This document shows positions 50,914-60,285 of a stretch of 64,000 nucleotides of DNA, one piece after another; the stretch's first letter is position 1, and each line of letters opens with the position of its first letter. The stretch comes from Streptomyces sp. CB02058. GTDB taxonomy: Bacteria; Actinomycetota; Actinomycetes; Streptomycetales; Streptomycetaceae. The notes below the pieces were generated by a model, which made no database searches, was not told the DNA's origin, and saw only the letters and a list, made by a program, of their open reading frames with translations. The stretch covers positions 1-64,000 of the forward strand of contig NZ_LIPG01000004.1 in the NCBI RefSeq assembly GCF_001905505.1, written 5' to 3'. The position numbers and the translations under genes are program-made.

Positions 50914-51876
50914 ATGAGCGAGCGCCCGATGCGTGCTGTCACCATCAAGGAATTCGGCGGCCCCGAGGTTCTGACGCACGAGGAGATCACCCGGCCTAAG
51001 CCGTTGCCCACCGAGGTGCTGGTGCGGGTGCACGCCGCCGGGATCAACCCGGTGGACTGGAAGACCCGCGCCGGTCAGGGCATGGCCGGACTTCAGACAA
51101 TGCCGCTGGTCCTGGGCTGGGACGTCTCCGGCGTCGTGGAAGAGGTCGGCTTCGGGGTCACCACGCTCGCGCCCGGCGACGAGGTCTACGCCATGCCCTG
51201 GTTCCCCCGGCCGGCCGGTGCCTACGCCGAGTACGTCACAGCGCCCTCGCGCCATTTCGCCCGCAAGCCGGCCTCGATCGGTCACGTCGAGGCCGCGGCG
51301 CTGCCCCTCGCAGCGCTCACTGCGTGGCAGGCCTTGGTCGACACCGCCCATGTGCAGGCAGGGCAGCGCGTGCTCGTGCACGCCGCGGCGGGCGGCGTCG
51401 GTCACCTGGCCGTGCAGTTCGCCAAGCATCTCGGCGCCGAGGTGGTGGCGACCGCCCGCGAACACAGGCACGCCTGGCTCAAGGAACTGGGCGCGGACGA
51501 GTTGATCGACTACACCCGGCAGCGGTTCGAGGACGTCACCGGTCACGTCGACGTCGTCATCGACCTGGTCGGCGCGCTGGACGACACCGACGTACGGTCC
51601 GTGTCGGTGACCCGTCCCGGCGGCCTGGTCGTCGCGATTCCCGACGGTGTTCCGGAGCGCCTTGCCACGGTCGCCGGCCAGGCCGGGGTGCGCACCAGCC
51701 CGTTCCTGGTGGAGCCGGACTCCGCCGCGCTGACGACGATCGCGGGACTGGTCGACTCAGGCAAGGTCCGTATCGAGGTGGAGCGGACCTTCGCATTGGA
51801 GGAGGCGGCCGAGGCACACCGACTGGGTGAGACCAACCGCACCCGCGGCAAGCTCGTCCTCACCGTCTCCGACTGA
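50914..51876 (+). CDS. NADP-dependent oxidoreductase, quinone-reductase type
   Basis: A 320-residue zinc-free MDR starting ATG 50914 after GAGGAAG. The N-terminal GroES-like domain reads VTIKEFGGPEVLTHEEITRP and contains NPVDWKTRAG. The NADPH motif is VLVHAAAGGVGHLAVQFAKH, the standard quinone-oxidoreductase form, and the chain ends GKLVLTV. A cytosolic reductase of quinones or enals with unknown substrate. No regulator is adjacent. Confidence 0.85.
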   Translation: MSERPMRAVTIKEFGGPEVLTHEEITRPKPLPTEVLVRVHAAGINPVDWKTRAGQGMAGLQTMPLVLGWDVSGVVEEVGFGVTTLAPGDEVYAMPWFPRPAGAYAEYVTAPSRHFARKPASIGHVEAAALPLAALTAWQALVDTAHVQAGQRVLVHAAAGGVGHLAVQFAKHLGAEVVATAREHRHAWLKELGADELIDYTRQRFEDVTGHVDVVIDLVGALDDTDVRSVSVTRPGGLVVAIPDGVPERLATVAGQAGVRTSPFLVEPDSAALTTIAGLVDSGKVRIEVERTFALEEAAEAHRLGETNRTRGKLVLTVSD

Positions 51877-52169
51877 CGTTCGCACTCGGACCGGAGCAGC
51901 ACCATGCACTCCGAGGTCCGAGTGACCGGACTGGACAGAGCCCGTCCGCCCTCGCATCCGTCGGGGGCGGACGGGCTGCGTGGCACCGTCGTACGGTCCG
52001 GCCTTCAGCGCGGCAGGCGAGGGGGCAGCCGACAACGTCCCCGGCCGACCGGCTTCAGGCCGGTCCATCGGACCTGCCTGAGGCACCGGACCAGCCCCGG
52101 CGTCCTCGCCGTCTTCAGCGACTCGACCGGGCCGCTGCGGGGCCGGCTATGTCTGCCAGGCCCTCGACC

Positions 52170-52293
52170 ACGAACCGCTGCCGAGAACATCGAAGGCACC
52201 CGAGCCAAGCTGAAACGCCTGGTCAAACTCGGCACCCTCAACGAAGCCGACACCGGCAGCTTCACGGGTCCCCTGAAGAGTGCACTCGGATGA
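52170..52293 (+). pseudogene. C-terminal remnant of a transposase-like protein
   Basis: The frame ENIEGTRAKLKRLVKLGTLN EADTGSFTGPLKSALG ends at 52293. A tail of the form LKRLVxLGxLxExxxGxFT with a winged-helix look closes several Streptomyces transposase or transposon-associated proteins. The upstream part of the gene is absent; positions 51877-52169 hold nothing else I can support. Confidence 0.35.
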
Positions 52294-52330
52294 TCCGTCC
52301 GGGGGCGTAGTGGCCAAGGGACACCGGCGC

Positions 52331-52930
52331 TCACCCCCCGGGGTCGGACCAACTCGCCACAAGTGCTGGCCGATCCGGAAAGCGGGGGCCGGGGACCGTC
52401 TCCTGGGTGGTCTCACCGTTGAACCAGCACACGTGCACGGGGCCGCCGTCGCCGGTGTCGAACAGGCAGCACACTCCGCCGCTGGCGGCGGCGAGGTCGG
52501 TGAACACCTTCCTGACGTTGGTCGACCGCGCGAACATGCGGCTCATCCCCGACGTCGCTGCCCAGCACCTCACCGACGCGTAACCAGGGTGCAGGAAGGA
52601 CTCGAACCGGATCGTCGCGTAGATGTACCCGACCTGGAGGCGCCCGTCCGCCTCCGGTTCGGGGCCGCCCGTCTCCGCGTACGCACGCAGTGCGTCATCG
52701 ACGTCGAACATGATGGACGTGTCGAGCTCGAGCGTGCTGCTCGTGGAGCAGTCGACCGGCTCGCTCTTGAAGTGGGACGTGAACGGGAGGACGAGCCGGT
52801 CACCACCGGGCAGAGTGAGTTCGAGCGGCGGCACGCGACGGGCCGGTGGTGCCAGCTCGGCCAGATGTGCCAGCACCTTGGCGACGTTGCGGGGACGCAG
52901 GTATATGTCGTAGCTGTAGATGAGCCCCAT
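52331..52930 (-). CDS. Hypothetical protein
   Basis: A 199-residue protein starting ATG 52930 (MGLIYSYDIYLRPRNVAKVL). The N-terminal half is a ferredoxin-like alpha/beta pattern and the C-terminal half has YIYATIRFESFLHPGYASVR, then VFTDLAAASGGVCCLFDTGD. It has a double Cys (VCCLF). No signal peptide or membrane helix. A Streptomyces family with the opening LIYSYDIYLRPxNVAxxL seems to exist, without function. Confidence 0.62.
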   Translation of the reverse strand: MGLIYSYDIYLRPRNVAKVLAHLAELAPPARRVPPLELTLPGGDRLVLPFTSHFKSEPVDCSTSSTLELDTSIMFDVDDALRAYAETGGPEPEADGRLQVGYIYATIRFESFLHPGYASVRCWAATSGMSRMFARSTNVRKVFTDLAAASGGVCCLFDTGDGGPVHVCWFNGETTQETVPGPRFPDRPALVASWSDPGG

Positions 52931-53112
52931 TCTTCTCCCTCTGCCGGGTCTGACCGCACCTTCTCATGATCCGCCTCTGGGGCACCTGCCGGTTTTGGAG
53001 AGGCACGCCGATCCGGCACCACAGTGGCTTCCCGCTGCTCCTTGCCTGCGCGGGTTCATCGCACCCGGTCCCCGCTCGCGGACCGGCTGATTCCATGCAC
53101 ACTCACAGACTG

Positions 53113-53330
53113 TTCCGTTGGCTGAAGCACAGTGGGCGAGGATCGAGCCGCCGCTGCCGGACGGGACGCCGAAGCGGGGTGGCCGGTGGCGTGATCACCG
53201 GCAGGTGATCGACGCGATCGCGTTCAAGTACCGCACTGGGGACGCCGTGGATGGACCTGCGAGCACTTGGGCTCGTGGAAGGGCGCCCACAACCGCCCGT
53301 GGAGGTGCGCCGCCGACGGCCGCCACGTGG
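53113..53330 (+). pseudogene. IS5-family transposase N-terminal relic
   Basis: The plus frame reads EAQWARIEPPLPDGTPKRGG, RWRDHRQVIDAIAFKYRTG, the usual opening of IS5/IS427-type transposases. Then two frameshifts bring TPWMDLRA and EHLGSWKGAHNR, the next conserved blocks. Nothing further of the enzyme remains. Confidence 0.7.
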
Positions 53331-53339
53331 CAGCCCCAC

Positions 53340-53756
53340 CGACTGCCGTCGATCGCCTCTCCCTTCGCGCGCCACGATGACCTCCCCCCCACGGCACGCG
53401 CCTGGTACTTGCCCTGGTGGGTCAGCTGCACGCGCCGGTTGACGTCACCGGCGGCGTACAGCCACCCGTCCCCCACCAACTCCCCGTCGTCCGCGACCAC
53501 ACGCGGTGTGTCGTCCACCGGAGCCAGGCACCCGGTTCCAGACCGACGGCGTCCAGACCGACGTCCTGCGTGTGCGGCGTGCGGCCGGTGCCGACGAGGA
53601 CCTCGTCGGACTCGACGAGGTGACCGGTGGTCAGGGTGATGTGCACCGTGCCGTCGTCGTCACGGTTCCACAGCGCCGGCCTCCCGACCGAAGAGCACCG
53701 ACACACCGGCCCGGCCCCGCACCGATCACGATGACGTCGTACGTGTCGTCACCCAT
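53340..53756 (-). pseudogene. Pyridine nucleotide-disulfide oxidoreductase with internal deletion and frameshift
   Basis: It starts ATG 53756 with MGDDTYDVIVIGAGPG, the FAD motif of mercuric-reductase-like enzymes. After about 20 residues it jumps to DGTVHITLTTGHLVESDEVL, VGTGRTPHTQDVGLD, the end of the NAD domain, so roughly 200 residues including the redox-active Cys pair are missing. After a frameshift near 53520 it continues VVADDGELVGDGWLYAAGDV NRRVQLTHQGKYQARAV. It follows the DUF308-like gene by one base, so the intact ancestor was probably co-transcribed with it. Confidence 0.7.
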
Positions 53757-53757
53757 G

Positions 53758-54318
53758 TCAGCTCTCCTGGGCGGCGCGCTTCAGGCGCAGGGCCGAGATC
53801 AGGAAGAAGATGCCGCCCGGGATGGCATAGCCGACGGCACTGGTCAGCGACGGGTCGTCCGCACCGGCCGATGCGATGAACGACCCTCCGGCCAGGACCG
53901 AGATCCCGCCGCTGAGAATCATCGGCCACTGGCCGCCCATCTTGCGGCGGGGAATGGCCACAATCAGCTGGACCAGACCGGCCACGACCGCCCAGGCACC
54001 CCAGACGCGCAGCACGGCCGGAATACCCGACGCGCAGGCGACGCCCAGCCCGACAGCCGTGGCAAGGCTGACCGCGATGTTCACGTACAACAGCGTCGGC
54101 GATCCCGTGCTGCGCGAGGCCCTCGCGTCATAGATGGCCGCACCCACGTCGAACAGCGGGTACAGCACCAGGAGAACGGCCCCGACCGGGGTGATCTCCT
54201 TGGTCATCGTGAACATCACGAGGGCCCAGACGACGGCGAACGCGAACCGGACGAAGTAGAGCCGCCGCAGGGCAGAGGCCGTCCCAGCGGTATCGGACGG
54301 AGCAGCAATGGCGCTCAC
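53758..54318 (-). CDS. DUF308-like membrane protein
   Basis: A 186-residue integral membrane protein with about six helices (FVRFAFAVVWALVMFTM, PVGAVLLVLYPLFDVGAAIY, LLYVNIAVSLATAVGLGVAC, VWGAWAVVAGLVQLIVAI, WPMILSGGISVLAGGSFIAS, GYAIPGGIFFLISALRL). The paired-helix pattern and the D-V-G-A position resemble HdeD/DUF308 proteins. Function unknown. It precedes the broken flavin reductase on the same strand and lies downstream of two GAACGTTC sites near the divergent TetR gene. Confidence 0.75.
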   Translation of the reverse strand: MSAIAAPSDTAGTASALRRLYFVRFAFAVVWALVMFTMTKEITPVGAVLLVLYPLFDVGAAIYDARASRSTGSPTLLYVNIAVSLATAVGLGVACASGIPAVLRVWGAWAVVAGLVQLIVAIPRRKMGGQWPMILSGGISVLAGGSFIASAGADDPSLTSAVGYAIPGGIFFLISALRLKRAAQES

Positions 54319-55066
54319 GATGATGCCTTTCAGTGGTGTGTGAAATTGGAAAAGAGAGCGAGTTCAGGGGTTCCTGCACCCGGCCTCCTCGATCAGGCCG
54401 GGTGCACATCTCCCGGACCGGCACGATCGCCCGGTTCGGACAGTCGTGGCGGATGACGTCTCAAGCCGGTGCTGGACAGGTCCGCGCCCGCCACCCAGGG
54501 AGAATGAACGTTCTGTTCACAGCTTCGCGAGAGCGTCGCCATTTGTCAAGACCGAACGTTCTACCCTCCTCGCGGGTATCTGCACAGCAGTCAGCGGCCC
54601 GCAGCAAGCGCCATGACGGCATTCCGCCCAGCCCCGGGCGAGGGGACGATCACTCGACCGACTGGCGCATTCACGCTCAACTCGTCGAGGCGAGCGTTGG
54701 GTCCCCTCGGAGAGCCAGCTGAACCGGTGCGCCATGGGTCATTGCGTACCTCCCCCAACCCCCGAGAGAGCTACGTGTCATTCCGGTCGCCCCGCGGACG
54801 AACTGGCCGATAATCCAGGGCAGTCGGTGGCTCCACCCGTATCCGCCGACTGCCCGTCAGATCCTCATGGGCGCGGGCGAGGCGGTGTGGCACGGCACGA
54901 TCACCTGGGAGCTCGGCGGCGGCACCACACCGTCGGGGTCAACCAGCACGCCGCCGGAGCAACAGGGCAGCCTCCGGCAAGGACCGACCGGCAGGCTCTT
55001 CTCGGAGCCGGCCGATCGTCATGAGGAGCCAGATCGTTCTCTCTCGCTCTTCGATAACCTGGGCGC
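54319..55066. other. Long intergenic stretch with GAACGTTC dyads
   Basis: No gene is well supported. The palindrome GAACGTTC occurs at 54506-54513 and 54554-54561, and the first is part of TGAAC-5-GTTCA (54505-54519). A plus frame at 54867-55070 has no family match and no ribosome site. Confidence 0.45.
54505..54561. promoter_or_regulatory. Paired TetR-type operator candidates
   Basis: Two copies of GAACGTTC with starts 48 bases apart lie in the promoter-side space of the DUF308-like gene. They could be sites for the TetR regulator encoded at 55067. Confidence 0.45.
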
Positions 55067-55651
55067 ATGAGCCAGAGGACCAAAGAAGGCGGCACGTCGG
55101 CAGCGCGGGCGCGGCTGCTCAACACAGCGACCAGGATCTTCTACGCGGAGGGGATCCACTCCGTCGGCATCGACCGCATCGTGGCGGAGGCGCAGGTCAC
55201 CCGTGCCACGATGTACCGCCACTTCACGGGCAAGGAAGACCTCGTCCTCGCCTACCTCCAGCAGGCCGACCGGGACCTCCGGGCGCAGGCCGAGGCGGCC
55301 CAGGCGGAGGAGGAGTCGGGGGCCGACAAGGTCCGCGCCGTGTGCCGGACCATCACGGCGGGAATCCGCTCCCCGGGCTTCCGCGGATGCGCCTTCCTCA
55401 ACGCGGCGGCCGAGTACCCCGACCCGGAGCACCCGGTTCACCAGGCCGTCCTGGCTCACCGGCAGTGGTTCCAGGAGACTGTCACGGAGCTGCTGGCCCA
55501 GACCGGCTCCGCGCCTCCCGGACCCGCCGGCCGGCATCTCGTCATGCTGCGGGACGGTGCCATGGCTTGCGGCTGCCTCTCCGACCCCGAACTGGTCTCC
55601 GAGACGTTCCTCCAGGGCGTCGAAGGCATTCTCCACGCCCGCGCCGCCTGA
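55067..55651 (+). CDS. TetR-family regulator
   Basis: A 194-residue TetR protein starting ATG 55067. The HTH spans about residues 14-60 with IFYAEGIHSVGIDRIVAEAQ VTRATMYRHFTGKEDL. The ligand domain has CAFLNAAAEYPDPEHPVHQA, a motif seen in TetR_C_16-like regulators of oxidoreductase genes. No clear ribosome site is visible, so it may be leaderless or weakly expressed. It likely controls the divergent membrane-protein/flavin-reductase unit at 53340-54318, whose reductase is now broken. Confidence 0.83.
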   Translation: MSQRTKEGGTSAARARLLNTATRIFYAEGIHSVGIDRIVAEAQVTRATMYRHFTGKEDLVLAYLQQADRDLRAQAEAAQAEEESGADKVRAVCRTITAGIRSPGFRGCAFLNAAAEYPDPEHPVHQAVLAHRQWFQETVTELLAQTGSAPPGPAGRHLVMLRDGAMACGCLSDPELVSETFLQGVEGILHARAA

Positions 55652-56158
55652 CCACCATGTCGTCCGGTGCGGCAGCCGGCGCTCCTGGCCTCCCGGGCCC
55701 AGTCTCTCGGCCCGCTGCCGGCACCGCGTATCTCCGGGCCCCGTACCGAACGTGCCTGTCAGCGGGCCGACTTGCGTTCCCGCAGCCGTGCGGCACGGAT
55801 GAGGCGACCGAGCAGTAGCGGAAGCCCCCTCCGTTGGGGAGCACTCCCGTCAGCCCGGTGGGGTCGCTGCTCCTCACGGCTTCGGTGCCGCGCTGGAGAA
55901 TGGGGGCGGCGACGCCGTGCGCGCCCAGACTGGACGGTCAGCTCGTCCGGGCTCCCGTCGAGTACGTCCGCCGGCCCGGCCAGGACGGACCCGGCCTGCT
56001 CCCACGGGTACAGCACCATGCCGGACAGCAGCGTCGGCACGTTGTGCAGACGTACGCGCATCGAGGTGACGACACCAGGGGCACGGCGTGGGCGCGAGCG
56101 CGGGCGGGCTGGTCCGCCCCCGGGCTGCGACGGCGCGACGGTGCGAAGGAACAGGGCC
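55652..56158. other. Intergenic stretch with an oxidase remnant
   Basis: Apart from the remnant at 55924-56061, nothing can be supported. GAAGGAACAGGGCC just before 56159 is the ribosome site of the next gene. Confidence 0.4.
55924..56061 (-). pseudogene. Possible FAD-linked oxidase (BBE-type) fragment
   Basis: The minus frame reads NVPTLLSGMVLYPWEQAGSV, then PADVLDGSPDELTVQSG. It resembles the segment of berberine-bridge-type FAD oxidases where YPWEQA.VL..L.......PDELT occurs. Nothing of the FAD-binding part remains nearby. Confidence 0.35.
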
Positions 56159-56713
56159 ATGGCATTGCATGCGCGTGTGACCGAGCTACTGGCGGAAGCC
56201 TGCATCCTCGACGTGGACGTCGACGATGCCGTCACGGACGAGCACGTGCGAGCGTCCGCGTGCCGACGCGTCGTGTTGGCGACCGCTGCCTCGGCGGACC
56301 GTGACCGAGACCGCGCGATCGTGGCCACGACCCTGCGCGACCCCATGGAAATGGTCTCCAAGACGGCGGCGGTCGCCCTCGTGGACAGCATCGCGATGAA
56401 GGTGTCCGGCCCCGCCGACTTCCGACAGTGGTCGGCACAACTGCTGCCGGAGAGCGACCGGCTCAGGGCGGACGGGCACCGTGACCTCATCCATCGCCGC
56501 ATCCACGACTGGCTGTTCTGCCTGTCCGTCAAGGGAGGCCACGTGCCGACACCGATCCAATTGGTGAGGGTCACGGACTGGATACGGCGCGTTTTGGCAC
56601 AGGAGGCGGCATCGTCGGCCGCCCTCACTCTGCTCGTCGAGCCGGGCAACACCAGGAAGATCCGAAACATCACGAGGAACAGGGCCGGAAGACTCGGCCT
56701 GAGAACGCGATGA
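56159..56713 (+). CDS. Hypothetical protein
   Basis: A 184-residue helical protein starting ATG 56159 after GAAGGAAC. The N-terminal part has LHARVTELLAEACILDVDVD, then MVSKTAAVALVDSIAMKVSG, and the C-terminus is basic (NTRKIRNITRNRAGRLG). No family recognised, no membrane segment or signal peptide. Confidence 0.5.
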   Translation: MALHARVTELLAEACILDVDVDDAVTDEHVRASACRRVVLATAASADRDRDRAIVATTLRDPMEMVSKTAAVALVDSIAMKVSGPADFRQWSAQLLPESDRLRADGHRDLIHRRIHDWLFCLSVKGGHVPTPIQLVRVTDWIRRVLAQEAASSAALTLLVEPGNTRKIRNITRNRAGRLGLRTR

Positions 56714-56924
56714 GCCGGTGAGGGCGACGGGCGGGCGGGCCGACCGCCCCAGCCACATGAACGCCATCACATCCGATGATCACGTGGAGGAACACCGCCC
56801 TCTCTCAGCAGCTCCCGGAACTGCCCACCCCGCGCCGCGGACGCCCGCCGTCACCAGGACAGGACCACCAGCGCCGCGGCCGGAGTGCTGACCGCGCTCG
56901 CAGAGTGCAGTCTCTACGGTGTGG

Positions 56925-57953
56925 TCAGATGCGGACCGCACCGTAGAAACTGCCGATGGTGCTCATCGATTCGATGCGGACGTAGGCGCCCGGGTAGGGG
57001 GCGTGCAGGACGTTGCCGCCGCCGGCGTACAGCCCGACGTGCGAGTTGCCACTGAAGAAGACGAGGTCGCCAGGCTTCAGCTGGCTCTGCCCGATGCGGG
57101 TGCCCTGGTTGATCTGGGTGTACGTGGTGCGGGTGATCTCGACACCGGCCTGGTGGTACGCCCATTGAGTCAGGCCCGAGCAATCGAACGAGTTGGGGCC
57201 CGTGGTGACGGAGTGCGAGTACGGCATTCCGATCCGCGTGCTGGCCGCCTGGAGCGCGGCGGCTCCGAGGCCGGACGCGGCGACCTCGTTGCCGAGGTCG
57301 AGCCGCCCACCTGCGTCGCGACTGGCTCGCTGCTCCTTCTCGGCGAGCTCGGCGCGCTCGGCCACGGTCAGGGTGTTCAGCAGTTTCTGGGCGGCGGCGA
57401 GCTTGGTCTGGGACGCCTTCTTGTTCTTGCCGAGCTCCTCACGCACCTCGGCGAGTTCGGCGAGCTTGCCCTGGGCTTCCTTACGCTCCTGCGCCAGGGA
57501 GCGCTGCTTGGCCTGGATCTTCTGCAGCGACTCGGTCTGCCTGACAGTCAGACCGTCCAGCGCCGACGCCTGGTCGAGGAAGTCGTCCGGGTCCGACGAG
57601 AAGAAGAGCTGTATGGAGGGGCTGATGCCTCCCGAGCGGTACTGCGCGGTGGCGATGGAACCGAGTTCGCTCCGCAGCGCGTTCAGCTCGTCCTGCCCGC
57701 GCGCAACCTTGTCCTGTACCTCCCCGACCTCCTTCGTGAGCCTGTCCTGCTGCTCCTTCGCTCCGTTGTACTTCTCGCTGGCCTTCTCGGCCTCCGAGTA
57801 GAGCTTGTCGACCTTCGCCTTGACCTCGCTCTTGGTCGGCTTGGGGTCGGCGTGGGCTGCCTGGGCGGTCAGGGCGAGCGCAGCGGCGGTGGAGGCGGTG
57901 AGCACGGTCACGCGGGCACGGCTCGGCGCTTTGGGACGACGGTGGGACGCCAC
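56925..57953 (-). CDS. Secreted NlpC/P60 peptidoglycan hydrolase with coiled coil
   Basis: A 342-residue exported protein starting GTG 57953, with GGAG about ten bases upstream. The signal peptide ends near residue 34 (AAHA-DP). Residues about 38-200 are a long coiled coil (VKAKVDKLYSEAEKASEKYN, EVGEVQDKVARGQDELNALR), as in RipA/Cwl-type hydrolases. The C-terminal NlpC/P60 domain has the catalytic Cys in FDCSGLTQWAYHQAG and the His in NSHVGLYAGG. It cleaves stem peptides of the cell wall. I looked for the c-di-AMP (ydaO) riboswitch that precedes many such genes in Streptomyces and did not see it. Confidence 0.9.
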   Translation of the reverse strand: MASHRRPKAPSRARVTVLTASTAAALALTAQAAHADPKPTKSEVKAKVDKLYSEAEKASEKYNGAKEQQDRLTKEVGEVQDKVARGQDELNALRSELGSIATAQYRSGGISPSIQLFFSSDPDDFLDQASALDGLTVRQTESLQKIQAKQRSLAQERKEAQGKLAELAEVREELGKNKKASQTKLAAAQKLLNTLTVAERAELAEKEQRASRDAGGRLDLGNEVAASGLGAAALQAASTRIGMPYSHSVTTGPNSFDCSGLTQWAYHQAGVEITRTTYTQINQGTRIGQSQLKPGDLVFFSGNSHVGLYAGGGNVLHAPYPGAYVRIESMSTIGSFYGAVRI

Positions 57954-58713
57954 GGAGGCGAACTCCTTCTCCTCGAGCCGCCCACCGGGGCGCGGAGGAG
58001 CTGAATCGCTGGCTCCAGGCACGTCACGGACACGACGGCGTCTTCGCTGCCACCCGGACGGGTGATCGATCGCGCGAAGGTTCGATCGCAAACTTTAGTG
58101 ATCATTTCGTGATGGAAGCAATTTTCGCCAGGAGAATCGTGAGGTCCGGAGGATTTCTTTACTCGCCACGTACAACGCGTAACGGCTACTTGACAGTTCG
58201 CCAGCGTCCGCCGGGTCCGACGCCGCTGCGCGGCCCTGTTCGTGTCTCGAGCCGGCGGTTGTCGTCGTCCCGTCATGGAGGGGACGAGTGAAGTCACCTC
58301 CTGGAACGATGACTTGGGTCCGGTGCTCGCTCGGACGGCGGGACCGGGCCCGGTGCGCAGGCGCGAGCACTGAAGTCGTACGCCGGATCCGCACCCGTCA
58401 CCTGGGCCTCGGGCAGGAGGCGTTCGTCGGCCGCCGCTTCATCGGGAGCAGCCGCCCGACCACTCCGGCTTGGTCCGGGTCTTCACACCGTGGCCACTCC
58501 CCCGGAGCCGACGCCCGTCACCGACGCCGACGCCGACGCCGACGGGGCAACGGGGGCTGATCCGCCAGGGATTGCGGGACAGCCCTTGGGTCGGCTCCAC
58601 CAGTGCGTCACGATGCGAGCTCTTCGACGAACAGCGCGCCTGCGCACCGATGGCCCTGCCTCTGGACAGCGTCGAGCGCCCAGACATGGTCAGGGCCGCC
58701 GTCGCCACGCTGC
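57954..58713. other. Long intergenic stretch
   Basis: Contains the promoter region of the NlpC/P60 gene (AT-rich around 58085-58160) and a short (CCGACG)4 run at 58521-58544. A plus frame at 58560-58750 has mildly coding-like composition but no family match. No further feature supported. Confidence 0.4.
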
Positions 58714-59160
58714 TCACCCGTCCGTCGCGCCCTCTCCGGCTCCCCGGCTCAACCGGGCGGCCAGAAGGACGACGGTCTTCTCCGCCGCCCGCTGTCTGAC
58801 GAGCCCCTCTTTGGCAGCGCCACGAAGCCAGACCTCCGAGGTGTCTTCATCGGCCCTCAGCACGCGCGCGGTCACCACTACGGGATTCAGACCGCCGGCA
58901 CCACCGCCGGCGACGATGCGAACGGTTTCATCCTCACCAGGGCGAACCGGCAGGGTCTCGATGACGTGGCCCGCCCTCCCGAGCACGCCGGAGACGCGCT
59001 TCACCGCATCGTCGAAGGGCAAGGGAAGAACCAGATCGACCTCGTGGACTTCCTTCCTCATCAGCTTGGCCACCGCCCGGACCAAGCGACCGCCACCCCC
59101 ACCCACCGCACTGAGAGCGGCAAGCTCCTCAGCCAGGACCTGGTCTTCGTTCCGCTCCAC
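58714..59160 (-). CDS. Hypothetical protein
   Basis: A 148-residue protein starting ATG 59160 (MERNEDQVLAEELAALSAVG). The core VDLVLPLPFDDAVKRVSGVL, then RIVAGGGAGGLNPVVVTARV looks like a small alpha/beta domain of the polyketide-cyclase/START size. No signal or membrane segment. A family with this core appears common in Streptomyces, function unknown. Confidence 0.6.
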   Translation of the reverse strand: MERNEDQVLAEELAALSAVGGGGGRLVRAVAKLMRKEVHEVDLVLPLPFDDAVKRVSGVLGRAGHVIETLPVRPGEDETVRIVAGGGAGGLNPVVVTARVLRADEDTSEVWLRGAAKEGLVRQRAAEKTVVLLAARLSRGAGEGATDG

Positions 59161-59525
59161 GGACCCACCCTCACAACAGACCTACCGACTACCGGGCCAC
59201 CACATGGTCCGCCCGGCAGACCATGGTGACGTACGCCGATCAAGGCGTCTTCTGCGGTGTCGCGGTGCACGCCGAGGTCCTCGGTTCGCGGTGGCGGCAC
59301 CGACCTGTCGGGGAGTGGCGCCGTACGGGGAGGCATCCCGCCACGGGGGAATTCGGTCGTCGGCCCGTGCCGGTCGGAACAGGCGGCCGGATCGGTCGGA
59401 ACAGGAGGCCGGAGCAACCGCCCTGCGGCTGTCGTCGCTGCCGCTCCTGAAACCGGACATCGCCGCGCGCCTCCGCCCTCCGCGCCAGCTACGCCCATCA
59501 CGAACGCGTTCGTTACGATCGGCGT
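59161..59525. other. Intergenic stretch upstream of the TetR gene
   Basis: Divergent promoters for the hypothetical gene (left) and the TetR gene (right). Apart from the palindrome at 59500-59513 nothing is supported. Confidence 0.4.
59500..59513. promoter_or_regulatory. TetR operator 1
   Basis: ACGAACGCGTTCGT is a perfect palindrome ending 12 bases before the TetR ATG (59526). The same pattern CGAAC-2-GTTCG recurs twice upstream of the FAD monooxygenase. Confidence 0.75.
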
Positions 59526-60221
59526 ATGAACGGGAGAAAAGAGCCGGTCAGCCGGCGCGAGCGTCCGGCCAAGCCCGCCCTGTCCCGGCGCTGGATCGTG
59601 GACGCCGCCATGCGGATCATGCGGGCCGACGGGCTGGAGAAGCTCACCATGCGCCGCCTGGCGCAGGAGCTGGACACCGGCCCGGCCTCCTTGTACGTCT
59701 ACGTCGCCAACACCGCCGAGCTGCATGCCGCCGTCCTGGACGCGCTGCTCGGCGAGGTGGATCTGAGCAGCCGGGACAGCGGTGGCGACTGGCGCGATCA
59801 GCTGCGCTCCGTCATGGCGTCGTACACCCTGGTGCTGTTCGAGCACCCTCAGCTCGCCCGGTCCGCACTCGTGGCCAGGCCGAGCGGCGAGAACTACGTG
59901 CGGCTGGTGGAACGCGTCCTCGACCTGCTCGCGCGCAGCGGCGCCCCGCGCGCCCAGGTCGCGTGGGGGGTGGACAAGCTGCTCCAGGACGCCACGGCCA
60001 CCGCCGCGGAACAGTCCGCACACGAGCACGACCCGACCTCCGAGGACGACTGGAACGCCACCGTGCGCGCGCTGCACGCCGTGGACGAGGCCACGCATCC
60101 GGCGATCACCGCGCACATGCCGGACCTGATCGGCGGCACCGCCAGAGACCGGCTGCGCTGGAGTTTCGACGTCCTCGTCAACGGCATCACCGGCACTGCG
60201 GTACCGCGCCAGGCCGACTGA
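59526..60221 (+). CDS. TetR-family regulator
   Basis: A 231-residue TetR protein starting ATG 59526. The HTH spans about residues 20-68 (LSRRWIVDAAMRIMRADGLE, LTMRRLAQELDTGPASLYVY), which is the TetR type whose ligand domain is a TetR_C_1-like fold. Operator-like palindromes occur before its own start and twice before the monooxygenase that follows. It therefore probably represses both and is released by the monooxygenase substrate or a related compound, the classical drug-inactivation arrangement. Confidence 0.87.
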   Translation: MNGRKEPVSRRERPAKPALSRRWIVDAAMRIMRADGLEKLTMRRLAQELDTGPASLYVYVANTAELHAAVLDALLGEVDLSSRDSGGDWRDQLRSVMASYTLVLFEHPQLARSALVARPSGENYVRLVERVLDLLARSGAPRAQVAWGVDKLLQDATATAAEQSAHEHDPTSEDDWNATVRALHAVDEATHPAITAHMPDLIGGTARDRLRWSFDVLVNGITGTAVPRQAD

Positions 60222-60285
60222 GTCCTGCCCGGACGGCGTGCGGCGCACGCCGTCCGGGCAGCGCGTAGCCATACGCAACCCTTCG

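Noticed and set aside
58521..58544. (CCGACG)4 short repeat, considered as a CRISPR or regulatory array
   Set aside because: Four hexamers without spacers; a simple-sequence run expected in high-GC DNA.
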